A stretch of DNA of 64,000 nt from Thiovibrio frasassiensis (lineage in GTDB: Bacteria; Desulfobacterota; Desulfobulbia; Desulfobulbales; Desulfurivibrionaceae), in NCBI RefSeq assembly GCF_029607905.1, contig NZ_JAPHEH010000001.1, forward strand, positions 1 through 64,000. Reading direction: 5' to 3'. How positions within the stretch are numbered: position 1 is the stretch's first letter; the number at the start of each line of letters is the position of its first letter. Both the position numbers and the translations under genes were made by a program. Positions 8,089-16,476 of this stretch are shown here, piece by piece. The notes beneath the pieces are model-generated. The model ran no database searches. It worked only from the letters and a program-made list of their open reading frames with translations, and was not told the origin of the DNA.

Positions 8089-10080
8089 TTACCACTCCAA
8101 GCGCAGCACATTATCCAAGGCGTCGACCTTGGCCACCCGCACGGTCGTGACATCCCCAGGCTTTGCCGACACGGACTGACTCGGCGGCATGTCCGCATCC
8201 AAGAGACAATCAAGCAAGGTCAGGTTGATCCGTTTCGGCCCCTTATTAACCAGCAACGCCTCAATCCTCCCCCCGACCTTCTGCTCCAGATACCTGAGCA
8301 GCCAGTAACGGTGCCGCGTGCGCCGCACCTGATTGACCTTGGAGAGCACCTTACTGATATCCCCGGCAACCCCTGCAAGTTCGTCCGCGGAAAACATCGC
8401 GCCCCGGCCACTGAGCAACTGTTTGATCTGATGCTGCATGACCAGATCGAGAAACCTCCGGATAGGGGAAGTAACCGTGGTGTACTGCATGGCGCCGACC
8501 CCGCTGTGGGGCTTGGGATAGACCAGGAGCTCGCCTGGTTTCAACTGCTTGCGCTGCCGGAAAATGGAGAAGAGATCCTTCTCCCCCCCACCGATCAATC
8601 GCTGATGGGGCTCGTCCTGAGCCCGGAAAAGGCCGGGCGCTTGACGATCCGCGACAAATTGGGCGGAGAGGGTGTTGGCCAGGACCATGAACTCCGCCAC
8701 CAGACTGCGGGAGATGGTATCCACCGGGGAGAGGGCCACCGCAACCTTCCCTTCCGCATCAATACTGATATTCACATCCGGCACCGGCAGGAGCAGCGCC
8801 CCTTTTTCAATGCGCCGCTGCTTGAGCTGTTCGCTGAGCCGGGCAAGCGTTTGCAACTCCCAGTCGCCGCCCGCCACCAATCTTTCCGCCTCGGGGTAGC
8901 TCAACTGCCGCTTCACCGTAACCAGACTCGGGATTAGATCGAACTCCACCACCTCGCCCTGGGGGGAGAGCAGAACCATGGCACTAACAGCCGCCCGTGC
9001 TTTTCCGGCGACCAGACTGCACACCCCCTCCGAGAGCGATCTCGGCAGCATGGGGATCTGGGTCTCGGGAAAATAGAGGGAGGTCATCCGCCGGGCCGCT
9101 TCTTCGTAAATGGGGGTCCCAGGCGCAACGTAATGGGCCACGTCGGAGATATGGATACCCACCAGAAAATTATCGCCGCGCCGCTCGATATGCAGGGCAT
9201 CGTCATAATCACGGGTTGACTCGCCATCGATGGTGAGCAGAGGCAGCTCCCGAAAATCCCGCCGGTTCCTGCCGACCAGTTCCTCGGCCACGGGCTCGGA
9301 CACTTGGGCGGCAGCGGCAATTTCCTCGGAAAAGTCAACCGGAATGCGATACCGGAGCAAGGCCACATTCTCATGGGCTTGCCAGACTCCGGCCTTGATC
9401 AAAAGATGGTAGACATCATGCGGACCGGTGAGCCCGGCTTTTTTCAAAAGCTCCCTGGCAAGCTCGCTCTCTTCGGCCTCGCTGCCAAAAAGATAGTAGT
9501 CCCCCAATAGGCTGAGGCAGCGATCGCGCTCCTCCCATACCGCTGTGCTCTCCCCCTCCCAAAGATGCTTGAGCCCCATGGCCCCGGTGCTCATTAGGGC
9601 CTCCTGCTCCCTTTCCCTTTCCTGTTTCAGACGGAGCGCAGCAACAGCCTCCGGGCTATGGGCAAGGACCAAACCTTCCTTGTATTTAAAATAAAGACGA
9701 TCCACAAAGATGGAACGGAGAAAGGCGGCGACATGATTATCCGTGGCATCCTCGCCAAAGGCCAGTTCGGCAAGGAACGCAGGGCTGAAATTGCCCCCTT
9801 CCTCTTCGCTGGCCAATTGCCAGATCTCGGCCAAATCGATCTGACCCACCATGGCTTGGCGGACCTGGTCCGCCTCCTTGAGCAGCCGGAGCTGTTCATC
9901 CCGGTTGAGGGAAAGAGCATGGCGTTTTGCGGATTGGTGCAGCACGCGCGACAGGGGGAGATTCACCTCCCTGCCGTTTTGATTGATAAGGCGCAACCGC
10001 TTGCTGTCCTCGTCAAGAACCATGGCACAGATAAACCTGCCCTGCTCCATATATTCAATAATTGCGCCCAGCAAAGCCAT
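8089..10080 (-). CDS. RNB-domain exoribonuclease (RNase II/R family)
   Basis: The 663-residue product has the RNB catalytic domain of RNase II/RNase R, enzymes that degrade RNA 3' to 5'. The metal-binding acidic cluster is visible as LLTIDGESTRDYDDALHIE near residue 285, with VGIHISDVAHYV, the SLYFPETQIPMLPRSLSEG segment, and later the YTTVTSPIRRFLDLVMQHQ motif. A C-terminal S1-like region may be present but is short. The N-terminal 250 residues are not the usual cold-shock domains of RNase R, being mostly helical, and resemble the longer RNB proteins of cyanobacteria and delta-proteobacteria. AAGGAA precedes the start. Confidence 0.88.
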   Translation of the reverse strand: MALLGAIIEYMEQGRFICAMVLDEDSKRLRLINQNGREVNLPLSRVLHQSAKRHALSLNRDEQLRLLKEADQVRQAMVGQIDLAEIWQLASEEEGGNFSPAFLAELAFGEDATDNHVAAFLRSIFVDRLYFKYKEGLVLAHSPEAVAALRLKQEREREQEALMSTGAMGLKHLWEGESTAVWEERDRCLSLLGDYYLFGSEAEESELARELLKKAGLTGPHDVYHLLIKAGVWQAHENVALLRYRIPVDFSEEIAAAAQVSEPVAEELVGRNRRDFRELPLLTIDGESTRDYDDALHIERRGDNFLVGIHISDVAHYVAPGTPIYEEAARRMTSLYFPETQIPMLPRSLSEGVCSLVAGKARAAVSAMVLLSPQGEVVEFDLIPSLVTVKRQLSYPEAERLVAGGDWELQTLARLSEQLKQRRIEKGALLLPVPDVNISIDAEGKVAVALSPVDTISRSLVAEFMVLANTLSAQFVADRQAPGLFRAQDEPHQRLIGGGEKDLFSIFRQRKQLKPGELLVYPKPHSGVGAMQYTTVTSPIRRFLDLVMQHQIKQLLSGRGAMFSADELAGVAGDISKVLSKVNQVRRTRHRYWLLRYLEQKVGGRIEALLVNKGPKRINLTLLDCLLDADMPPSQSVSAKPGDVTTVRVAKVDALDNVLRLEW

Positions 10081-10321
10081 GTACTATTTCCTTGTAATAT
10101 TAAGAACGCGCGCCGAACTTTTATCCGAAATTCATTGGGAAAAATTCGAGGTGCACTGTTGATTGATAGCGGGGAGAAACTGGCCAATGTGTACCAGCTA
10201 TTCCGGGGGTTGTCATCTTTTTCCGTGGCCGCAAATAAGAGAGAGGGTGCGGAAAATCAGGAAAACTGGTATGTAATTATGTGTTTTTCCCCTATCAACA
10301 CACACGAGCGCAACCGCACCC

Positions 10322-11221
10322 ATGAACAGCTCCCCAGAACAAGTCAAATCAGGCGTTGTCGCCCTCATCGGGCCGCCCAACGTGGGCAAATCCACCCTAC
10401 TGAACAGCCTGCTCGGCCAGAAGATCTCCATTGTCTCGCCCAAGCCCCAGACCACCCGCAACCGGATCCTCGGCATCGTCAATGGCCCGGACTACCAGAT
10501 CGTTATGCTGGACACCCCCGGCATCCACAGGGCGAGAAGCCCCTTAAACCTTGAGATGGTAAAGATTGCCCTCGGCAGCTTGGCCGATGTGGACGCCATT
10601 ATTTTCATGGTTGACGTTACCATGCCCTTGCCGCATACGGGCAATACCCCGACCAGCTGCCTGGATGGCATCGACAAACCGGTACTGTTGCTGCTCAATA
10701 AGATGGACCTCATCGACAAGGAAAAGCTGCTGCCCATCATCTCCACCTACAAGGAGCTGTACCCTTTCCATACCATCCTGCCCCTCTCGGCCAAGGCGAG
10801 CGACGGCATCGACTTGGTGATCCAGGAGCTCTGCCCCCTGCTTCCCACCGGGCCGCGTCTCTATCCCGAGGACATCCCCACCGATGCCACCGAACGGTTC
10901 ATTGTCGCGGAGATTATCCGGGAAAAGATCTTTTTACAAACCGGCCAGGAAATCCCCTATTCAACCGCGGTGACGATCGAGAGCTTCAAGGAAAACACGG
11001 CCAAACAATTGATCACGATCCATGCCACCATCTACGTGGAAAAGGATTCGCAAAAAGGGATCATCATCGGCAAGCACGGCAGCAAACTCAAGCAGCTCGG
11101 CCAGGCCGCCCGAAAAGACATCGAGATCCTCCTTGACCAGCACGTGCTGCTCAAACTTTGGGTGAAGGTGCAAAAAGATTGGACCAGCGACCCGCGATTC
11201 CTGAGGGAGCTTGGTTTTTAA
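10322..11221 (+). CDS. era: GTPase Era
   Basis: Era is a GTPase that binds 16S rRNA during 30S assembly. The 299-residue length is typical. G1 GPPNVGKST, G3 DTPG, G4 NKMD and a C-terminal KH domain with GIIIGKHGSKLKQLG are all visible. The gene is divergent from the RNB exonuclease, with a 240-base gap in which no clear promoter was found. The hairpin at 11236-11261 follows its stop codon. Confidence 0.97.
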   Translation: MNSSPEQVKSGVVALIGPPNVGKSTLLNSLLGQKISIVSPKPQTTRNRILGIVNGPDYQIVMLDTPGIHRARSPLNLEMVKIALGSLADVDAIIFMVDVTMPLPHTGNTPTSCLDGIDKPVLLLLNKMDLIDKEKLLPIISTYKELYPFHTILPLSAKASDGIDLVIQELCPLLPTGPRLYPEDIPTDATERFIVAEIIREKIFLQTGQEIPYSTAVTIESFKENTAKQLITIHATIYVEKDSQKGIIIGKHGSKLKQLGQAARKDIEILLDQHVLLKLWVKVQKDWTSDPRFLRELGF

Positions 11222-11227
11222 CAGCGC

Positions 11228-11261
11228 AAAAAAAAGGGGGCGATTCCTGAGAATCGCCCCC
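11228..11261 (-). terminator. Rho-independent terminator between convergent genes
   Basis: A perfect 11-bp stem (GGGGGCGATTC, loop CTGA) spans 11236-11261. On the minus strand it is followed directly by eight T residues, so it ends the transcript of the 111-residue gene to the right. It may also stop era transcription, although no T run follows at once on the plus strand. Confidence 0.9.
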
Positions 11262-11287
11262 GTGCAACCTTTCTATTTTTTTACAGT

Positions 11288-11623
11288 TCAGACAACCACG
11301 TTTATCCCGCGTGAGCGCTGTTCCGTCCGGGCTCTTTGTTCCTGGGGCTGTCTTGCCTGGGGCTCCCGCCTTTCCGACTCGCGCACCGATTCTTCCGGCC
11401 CGGCCTGGTCCGCGGCTTGCCCTGCCTGGGTAAGAGCCCTGGAGGCCTGTAGGGCGGCAGCGGAAATCCTGGCAACGACATCGGGAGAGGCCTGACTGGT
11501 CTGACCGGACTCCGAGCGGTTGTTTTTTGATTTCTTTTCTCCTTCCGATCCGGCGTACGGAGAAACAGGCCGCTCTGTCCTTACATTGGTCTGTACTGAA
11601 GTGGCGCTGGGATCTATAGGCAT
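11288..11623 (-). CDS. Hypothetical low-complexity protein, 111 residues
   Basis: I do not recognise this protein. It is rich in Ser, Thr, Gln, Ala, Glu and Arg, and looks largely disordered, with one likely amphipathic helix (ASPDVVARISAAALQASRALTQ) in the middle and a short hydrophobic tail GINVVV. ATG at 11623 is preferred over upstream in-frame starts because GGGAGG precedes it at good spacing. It stands alone, with its own consensus promoter and a strong terminator, which supports it being a real expressed gene. Confidence 0.65.
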   Translation of the reverse strand: MPIDPSATSVQTNVRTERPVSPYAGSEGEKKSKNNRSESGQTSQASPDVVARISAAALQASRALTQAGQAADQAGPEESVRESERREPQARQPQEQRARTEQRSRGINVVV

Positions 11624-11701
11624 TGTTCTTCCTCCCGTGTGCATAAACAACTCTTTCTTTGTAACGGCGCGGACAAAGTGCCAGCGGATAGTTACATTTA
11701 T

Positions 11702-11730
11702 ATTATACAATAATTATTATTAAAGGTAAA
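11702..11730 (-). promoter_or_regulatory. Sigma-70 promoter for the 111-residue gene
   Basis: On the minus strand TTTACC (11725-11730) and a perfect TATAAT (11702-11707) are 17 bases apart. The surrounding region is very A/T-rich. It points to the gene starting at 11623. Confidence 0.65.
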
Positions 11731-11807
11731 GCAATCCATCATGGGCAAATAAGACAATCCCGCCCACCACCCAGCCTGAATTCTCGTGCTTTTTCCCAAG
11801 CATCCTC

Positions 11808-11836
11808 TTGAATAACCCTGTAAAACGATATATAAA
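11808..11836 (+). promoter_or_regulatory. Sigma-70 promoter for gltX
   Basis: TTGAAT (11808-11813) and TATAAA (11831-11836) are separated by 17 bases. It lies about 75 bases before the gltX start and is divergent from the promoter at 11702-11730. Confidence 0.6.
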
Positions 11837-11912
11837 ACACAGCTTGAATACGATCTGTCCGCAATGCAAAGCCTGTTCCGCGTTGCTCATTTTTTTTTGC
11901 AAGGAGAATATC

Positions 11913-13391
11913 ATGACCGAGGTCCGAGTACGCTTTCCACCCAGCCCGACCGGCTATCTCCATATCGGCGGAGCCAGGACCGCCATCTACAACTGGCTGT
12001 TTGCCCGCAAACACGGGGGAAAGCTGGTCTTGCGCATCGAAGATACGGACACGGAACGCTCCACCCAAGAGTCCATCCAAGGAATCCTCGACGGCCTGGA
12101 GTGGCTCGGGGTAACTTGGGATGAAGGCCCCTACTTTCAGTCGGAATATGCCAAGGAACATGTGGCTGCAGCGCAAAGACTCCTGGCCGACGGCAATGCC
12201 TACAAGTGTTTTTGCAGCAAGGAAACACTCGAGGCCAAACGGGAAGCCGCCGCCGCAGCCAAGGGTGACTACCGATACGACGGCACCTGCCGCAAACTCA
12301 GCGCCGAAGAGGTTAAGGGAAAAGAAGCACAGGGTCTCCCCTATGTTATTCGCTTCAAGGTGCCGCAGGAACCGGGCAAGGTCGGGTTTGACGATCAGGT
12401 CTATGGCCGGGTTGAACGAGCCTATGAGGATATCGAGGATTTCGTCATCGTCCGCTCCAATGGGTTGCCCCTCTATCTGCTCTGCAACGTGGTGGACGAT
12501 ATCCGTGACCGCATCACCCATGTTATCCGCGGCCAGGACGGCTTAAGCAACACCCCGCGCCAGATCCTGCTTTACCGGGCCTTGGGCGCAGAGTTGCCGA
12601 TCTTCGCCCACATGCCGCTCACCCTTGACCTGAACAAGGCAAAGATCTCCAAGCGCAGCCACGGCGAGATTGTCTCGGTGCAGTTTTACCGGGAACAGGG
12701 GTTTCTTCCTTGGGCTTTGGCAAATTTTCTTGTCCTGCTCGGCTGGTCCACCCCTGACGACCGCGAGATCTTTTCGCGGGAAGAGCTCATCGAGGCCTTC
12801 GATCTTTCCGGCATCACCCGCTCCAACTCCATCTTCAACTACCGCAAGGACGATCCCAAGTTTTTCACCGATCCCAAGGCGATCAACATCAATGGTCATT
12901 ACCTGCGTACCATGCCCATCGAGGAGATCGGCGCCCTGGTCAAGGTGGAGTTCCAAAAAGAAGGGCTGTGGGATGCGGCCTACGATGGCGAGAAAAGAGC
13001 CTGGTTCCTGAAAACCCTGGACATGACCAGGGAGCGATTCCACACCTTGAAGGATTTTGCCTCCCTGGGCCGGGCCTGGTTTGCCGATGATTTTGTCATG
13101 GATGAAACAGCCCTTGCTAAAAATGTCCTGAAGCACCCGGACCTCAAGGAATGGCTGCCCAAGCTGGCCGACCGCTTCGAAGCCCTGCCGGAACTCAGCC
13201 ACGACGAGACGGAACGGGTCTGCCGGGAGTTTGCCGAGGAACTCGGCGTTAAGGTGGGGGTGCTGGTCAACGGCGCTCGGGCGGTGATCACCGGCCAGGT
13301 AAAGGGCCCGAGTATGTTCGAGGTCTTTGCCCAGATCGGCAAGCAACGGGTTGTGTCCCGACTGCGAGATGTGGCAAAATACTTCGTATAA
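11913..13391 (+). CDS. gltX: Glutamate-tRNA ligase
   Basis: GltX charges tRNA(Glu) with glutamate. The 492-residue product starts with the class I signature PSPTGYLHIGGAR and has the KMSKS-type loop as KISKRSHG near residue 247. CFCSKE near residue 104 and GTC near 125 are in the zinc-binding region of bacterial GluRS. ATG at 11913 follows AAGGAG by six bases; the frame is open upstream but lacks family similarity there. It is followed by glnS, an adjacency discussed in the findings. Confidence 0.97.
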   Translation: MTEVRVRFPPSPTGYLHIGGARTAIYNWLFARKHGGKLVLRIEDTDTERSTQESIQGILDGLEWLGVTWDEGPYFQSEYAKEHVAAAQRLLADGNAYKCFCSKETLEAKREAAAAAKGDYRYDGTCRKLSAEEVKGKEAQGLPYVIRFKVPQEPGKVGFDDQVYGRVERAYEDIEDFVIVRSNGLPLYLLCNVVDDIRDRITHVIRGQDGLSNTPRQILLYRALGAELPIFAHMPLTLDLNKAKISKRSHGEIVSVQFYREQGFLPWALANFLVLLGWSTPDDREIFSREELIEAFDLSGITRSNSIFNYRKDDPKFFTDPKAININGHYLRTMPIEEIGALVKVEFQKEGLWDAAYDGEKRAWFLKTLDMTRERFHTLKDFASLGRAWFADDFVMDETALAKNVLKHPDLKEWLPKLADRFEALPELSHDETERVCREFAEELGVKVGVLVNGARAVITGQVKGPSMFEVFAQIGKQRVVSRLRDVAKYFV

Positions 13392-13396
13392 AACAG

Positions 13397-13440
13397 CCAC
13401 GGCAGAACAAAAAAAATGCTTCTTTCCTCTTCTGCCGTGG
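13397..13440 (+). repeat. Inverted repeat between gltX and glnS
   Basis: CCACGGCAGAA (13397-13407) pairs perfectly with TTCTGCCGTGG (13430-13440) across a 22-base A- and T-rich loop. It sits six bases after the gltX stop. There is no T run after it, so it may be an attenuating or mRNA-stabilising hairpin rather than a full terminator. Confidence 0.6.
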
Positions 13441-13501
13441 ATTTATCGGCACTGCTGCCGATGACTGACACGTGACCAAAAACTATACGGGAAATAAACA
13501 C

Positions 13502-15187
13502 ATGACAAGCGACGAAATTCAGTCAAAGGACTTCATTCGCACCATCATCGCCGACGACCTTGCCACCGGCAAGCACGACCAGATCGTCACCCGCTTCCCG
13601 CCGGAACCCAACGGCTATCTCCACATCGGCCATGCCAAATCCATCTGCCTCAACTTCGGCATCGCCAAGGAAAACACAGGGGCCCGCTGTCATCTCCGCT
13701 TCGATGACACCAATCCGACCAAGGAAGAGCAGGAGTATGTCGAGTCCATCAAGGACAATGTCCGCTGGCTGGGCTTTGACTGGGGAGAGCATCTCTACTT
13801 CGCCTCGGATTATTTCGGCCAACTCTACGAATACGCCGAGCATCTGATCACCACCGGCAAGGCCTATATCTGCGATCTTTCCGCCGAAGAAACCCGCAGC
13901 TACCGCGGCACCCTCACCGAACCAGGCAAGAACAGCCCATACCGGGATCGGCCGGTTGCCGAAAACCTCGATCTGTTCCGTCGCATGCGGGCCGGCGAAT
14001 TCCCCGATGGCACCCGGGTGCTCCGGGCAAAAATCGATATGGCCTCGGGCAACATGAACATGCGCGATCCGGTGCTTTACCGCATCCTGCATGCCAGCCA
14101 CCACCGGACCGGCAACACCTGGTGCATCTACCCGATGTACGATTACACCCATCCCATTTCCGATGCGCTGGAAGGGGTTACCCACTCGCTCTGCACCCTG
14201 GAGTTTGCCGACCACCGACCGCTCTACGACTGGACCCTCGACAACCTGCCTGCCCCTTGCCACCCGCGGCAGATCGAATTCGCCCGCTTAAACCTGAGCT
14301 ACACCGTGGTCAGCAAACGCAAGCTCCTGCAGCTGGTCAACGACGGGCATGTTTCCGGCTGGGACGACCCCCGGATGCCGACCCTCTCGGGCATCCGCCG
14401 CCGCGGCTATACCCCGGCAGCCCTGCGCAGCTTCTGCGATAAGATCGGCGTTGCCAAAAAGGACAGCGTGGTGGATATGGCCCTGCTGGAGCACTGTGTC
14501 CGTGAGGATCTCAACGAAAGCGCCGTCCGGGTCATGGGGGTGCTGGCTCCGCTCAAGGTGGTGATCACCAACTATCCGGAAGGAGACACGCAAAATCTCA
14601 CGGCCCAGAACCACCCGCAGAAGCCGGAGCTGGGGGAACGCCAGGTACCCTTCGGCAGGGAGGTGTATATCGAACGGGAAGATTTCATGGAGGAGCCGGC
14701 GAAGAAATTCTTCCGCCTGGCTCCCGGACGGGAGGTGCGGTTGCGCTATGCCTATTTCATCAAATGCGAAAAGGTGGTCAAGGACGAGGCCACCGGCGAG
14801 ATCCTCGAACTGCATTGCACCTATGACCCCGAGACCCTGGGAGGCTCCGCCCCGGATGGCCGCAAGGTCAAGGGCACCATCCACTGGGTCTCTGTTGCCC
14901 ATGGAGTGCCTGCGGAGGTGCGCCTCTACGACCGGCTCTTTACCGAAGAAAGCCCGGATGCCGGGGAGGCCGACTTCAAAACCTTTGTCAATCCGGAATC
15001 CCTGGTAGTCCTGAACAATTGTCTGGTCGAACCAAGCCTGGCCAAGGCCCAGCCCGGCAGCCATTACCAATTCGAACGGCAGGGCTATTTCTGCGTGGAC
15101 AGCAAAGATTCCAAGGATGGCCGCCCCGTGTTCAACCGGACCGTCACCTTGCGTGACACCTGGGAAAAAGAGAAGGCGAAAGGATAA
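13502..15187 (+). CDS. glnS: Glutamine-tRNA ligase
   Basis: GlnS charges tRNA(Gln) directly. The 561-residue product has the class I HIGH motif as [14 protein letters not shown] near residue 35, the GlnRS-specific TRFPPEPNG context, the KMSKS equivalent VVSKRKL near 266, and a C-terminal anticodon-binding beta-barrel region. ATG at 13502 is chosen; an in-frame GTG ten codons upstream is possible. GlnRS is uneven among bacteria outside gamma-proteobacteria and is generally held to have entered bacteria by transfer from eukaryotes. Confidence 0.97.
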   Translation: MTSDEIQSKDFIRTIIADDLATGKHDQIVTRFPPEPNGYLHIGHAKSICLNFGIAKENTGARCHLRFDDTNPTKEEQEYVESIKDNVRWLGFDWGEHLYFASDYFGQLYEYAEHLITTGKAYICDLSAEETRSYRGTLTEPGKNSPYRDRPVAENLDLFRRMRAGEFPDGTRVLRAKIDMASGNMNMRDPVLYRILHASHHRTGNTWCIYPMYDYTHPISDALEGVTHSLCTLEFADHRPLYDWTLDNLPAPCHPRQIEFARLNLSYTVVSKRKLLQLVNDGHVSGWDDPRMPTLSGIRRRGYTPAALRSFCDKIGVAKKDSVVDMALLEHCVREDLNESAVRVMGVLAPLKVVITNYPEGDTQNLTAQNHPQKPELGERQVPFGREVYIEREDFMEEPAKKFFRLAPGREVRLRYAYFIKCEKVVKDEATGEILELHCTYDPETLGGSAPDGRKVKGTIHWVSVAHGVPAEVRLYDRLFTEESPDAGEADFKTFVNPESLVVLNNCLVEPSLAKAQPGSHYQFERQGYFCVDSKDSKDGRPVFNRTVTLRDTWEKEKAKG

Positions 15188-15211
15188 AGACAATCGGTTC
15201 AAGGGGGGAAA

Positions 15212-15255
15212 AAAACGGCTGACGCGGGAATTCCCCCCTGCGTCAGCCGTTTTTT
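15212..15255. terminator. Bidirectional terminator between glnS and fbp
   Basis: AAAACGGCTGACGC and GCGTCAGCCGTTTT form a 14-bp stem around a 14-base loop, with a T run on the plus strand and an A run at the left side that gives a T run on the minus strand. It lies between the convergent glnS and fbp genes and can end both transcripts. Confidence 0.93.
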
Positions 15256-15292
15256 CGTTCAGCCTTGAGCGAGACGGTACAACTCGAAAATT

Positions 15293-16318
15293 TCAGCGTG
15301 TCCCCGCGACAAATTCTTCGTACAAATCCACTTCATGGCGGGAGCCGATGACCAGCGGCACTCGCTGGTGCAAAGATGTTGGCTCAATATCCATGATATT
15401 CATCCCTTCATCGGTAATGGCACGTCCTCCGGCCTGTTCCACCAAAAACGCCAAGGGCGCTGCCTCGTAGAGCAACCGCAGCTTGCCATGTGGCTTGGCC
15501 GGATTCCGGTTATCGCGCGGATAGAGAAAAATTCCGCCGGCAATGAGATTGCGGTGAAAATCCGCGACCAGGGAACCGATATACCGGGCACTGTAAGGCC
15601 GCCCGGTTTCCTTATCATTTTCCTTCAGATAATCGACAAACCTTTGCACCCCATTATCCCAAAAGTTGTAATTCCCCTCGTTGACACTGAAATACCTGCT
15701 CCGCTCGGGGATCCGGATATCAGGATGCGACAGGTAGAATTCACCCACGCTGGGATCCAGAGTAAAGCCGTGCACCCCCTCTCCGGTGGTAAAGACCATC
15801 ATGGTACTGGAACCGTAGATGATATACCCGGCAGCTACCTGCTCCCTCCCTTTTTGCAAGAGATCGGCTTCATCGCCCTGGGGGGTGAGATCGTTGGCGG
15901 ATATGCGCCGATGGATGGAAAAGATGGTGCCGATGCTCACATTGACATCGATATTGGATGAGCCGTCCAGCGGATCAAAGGCCAGGGTATATTTACCCGC
16001 GCTCCCCTCGGCCACCGGAATGATATCCGCCTCCTCCTCGGAGGTCATCACACAGACATACCCGCACCGGGCCATACGGCGCTTGATGGTATTATTGGCC
16101 AGATCATCAAGCTTCTGGACATGTTCGCCCTGGATGTTCGTCTTCCCGGCCATCCCCAAAACATCCGCCAAGCCAGCCATATTGACTTCGGCGTTGATCG
16201 TTTTGGCAGCCACGATCAATTCACTGAGCAGACCGGAGAGATCACCGGTTGCCTCGGGATGCAGGCGCTGGCTGTCCATAATATGTCGGCTTACGGTAAT
16301 TCCATACGGCTTACTCAT
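15293..16318 (-). CDS. fbp: Fructose-1,6-bisphosphatase, class I
   Basis: Class I FBPase removes the 1-phosphate of fructose 1,6-bisphosphate in gluconeogenesis. The metal-binding signature DPLDGSSNIDVN is visible near residue 118, with SEEE near residue 95, and the length of 341 residues is normal. ATG at 16318 is preferred to a GTG four codons upstream because GGGAG then sits at proper spacing. It lies between two terminators and seems to be a single-gene transcription unit. Confidence 0.96.
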   Translation of the reverse strand: MSKPYGITVSRHIMDSQRLHPEATGDLSGLLSELIVAAKTINAEVNMAGLADVLGMAGKTNIQGEHVQKLDDLANNTIKRRMARCGYVCVMTSEEEADIIPVAEGSAGKYTLAFDPLDGSSNIDVNVSIGTIFSIHRRISANDLTPQGDEADLLQKGREQVAAGYIIYGSSTMMVFTTGEGVHGFTLDPSVGEFYLSHPDIRIPERSRYFSVNEGNYNFWDNGVQRFVDYLKENDKETGRPYSARYIGSLVADFHRNLIAGGIFLYPRDNRNPAKPHGKLRLLYEAAPLAFLVEQAGGRAITDEGMNIMDIEPTSLHQRVPLVIGSRHEVDLYEEFVAGTR

Positions 16319-16390
16319 TTTGCTCCCCACACAGGATCAGATAAAAGGTTCAGCACGGTGGCTGGGTTGGTTGGGCGCATGCCCAGTGGA

Positions 16391-16419
16391 ATACTACGGA
16401 AGAAACCCTTCCGGGTCAA
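16391..16419 (-). promoter_or_regulatory. Candidate fbp promoter with a dyad in its spacer
   Basis: On the minus strand TTGACC (16414-16419) and TAGTAT (16391-16396) are 17 bases apart. The spacer begins CGGAA and ends TTCCG, forming an inverted repeat with a 7-base centre. It lies just downstream of the terminator of the preceding gene, about 75 bases before fbp. Confidence 0.5.
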
Positions 16420-16421
16420 AC

Positions 16422-16453
16422 AAAAAGAGTCTGCCCGGGGGCAGACTCTTTTT
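16422..16453 (-). terminator. Terminator at the end of the chemotaxis operon
   Basis: AAAAAGAGTCTGCCC and GGGCAGACTCTTTTT form a long perfect stem with almost no loop, flanked by A and T runs. It lies 24 bases after the stop codon of the HEAT-receiver gene on the minus strand. Confidence 0.93.
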
Positions 16454-16476
16454 GTTTTGAACTCCTGAGACAAATA

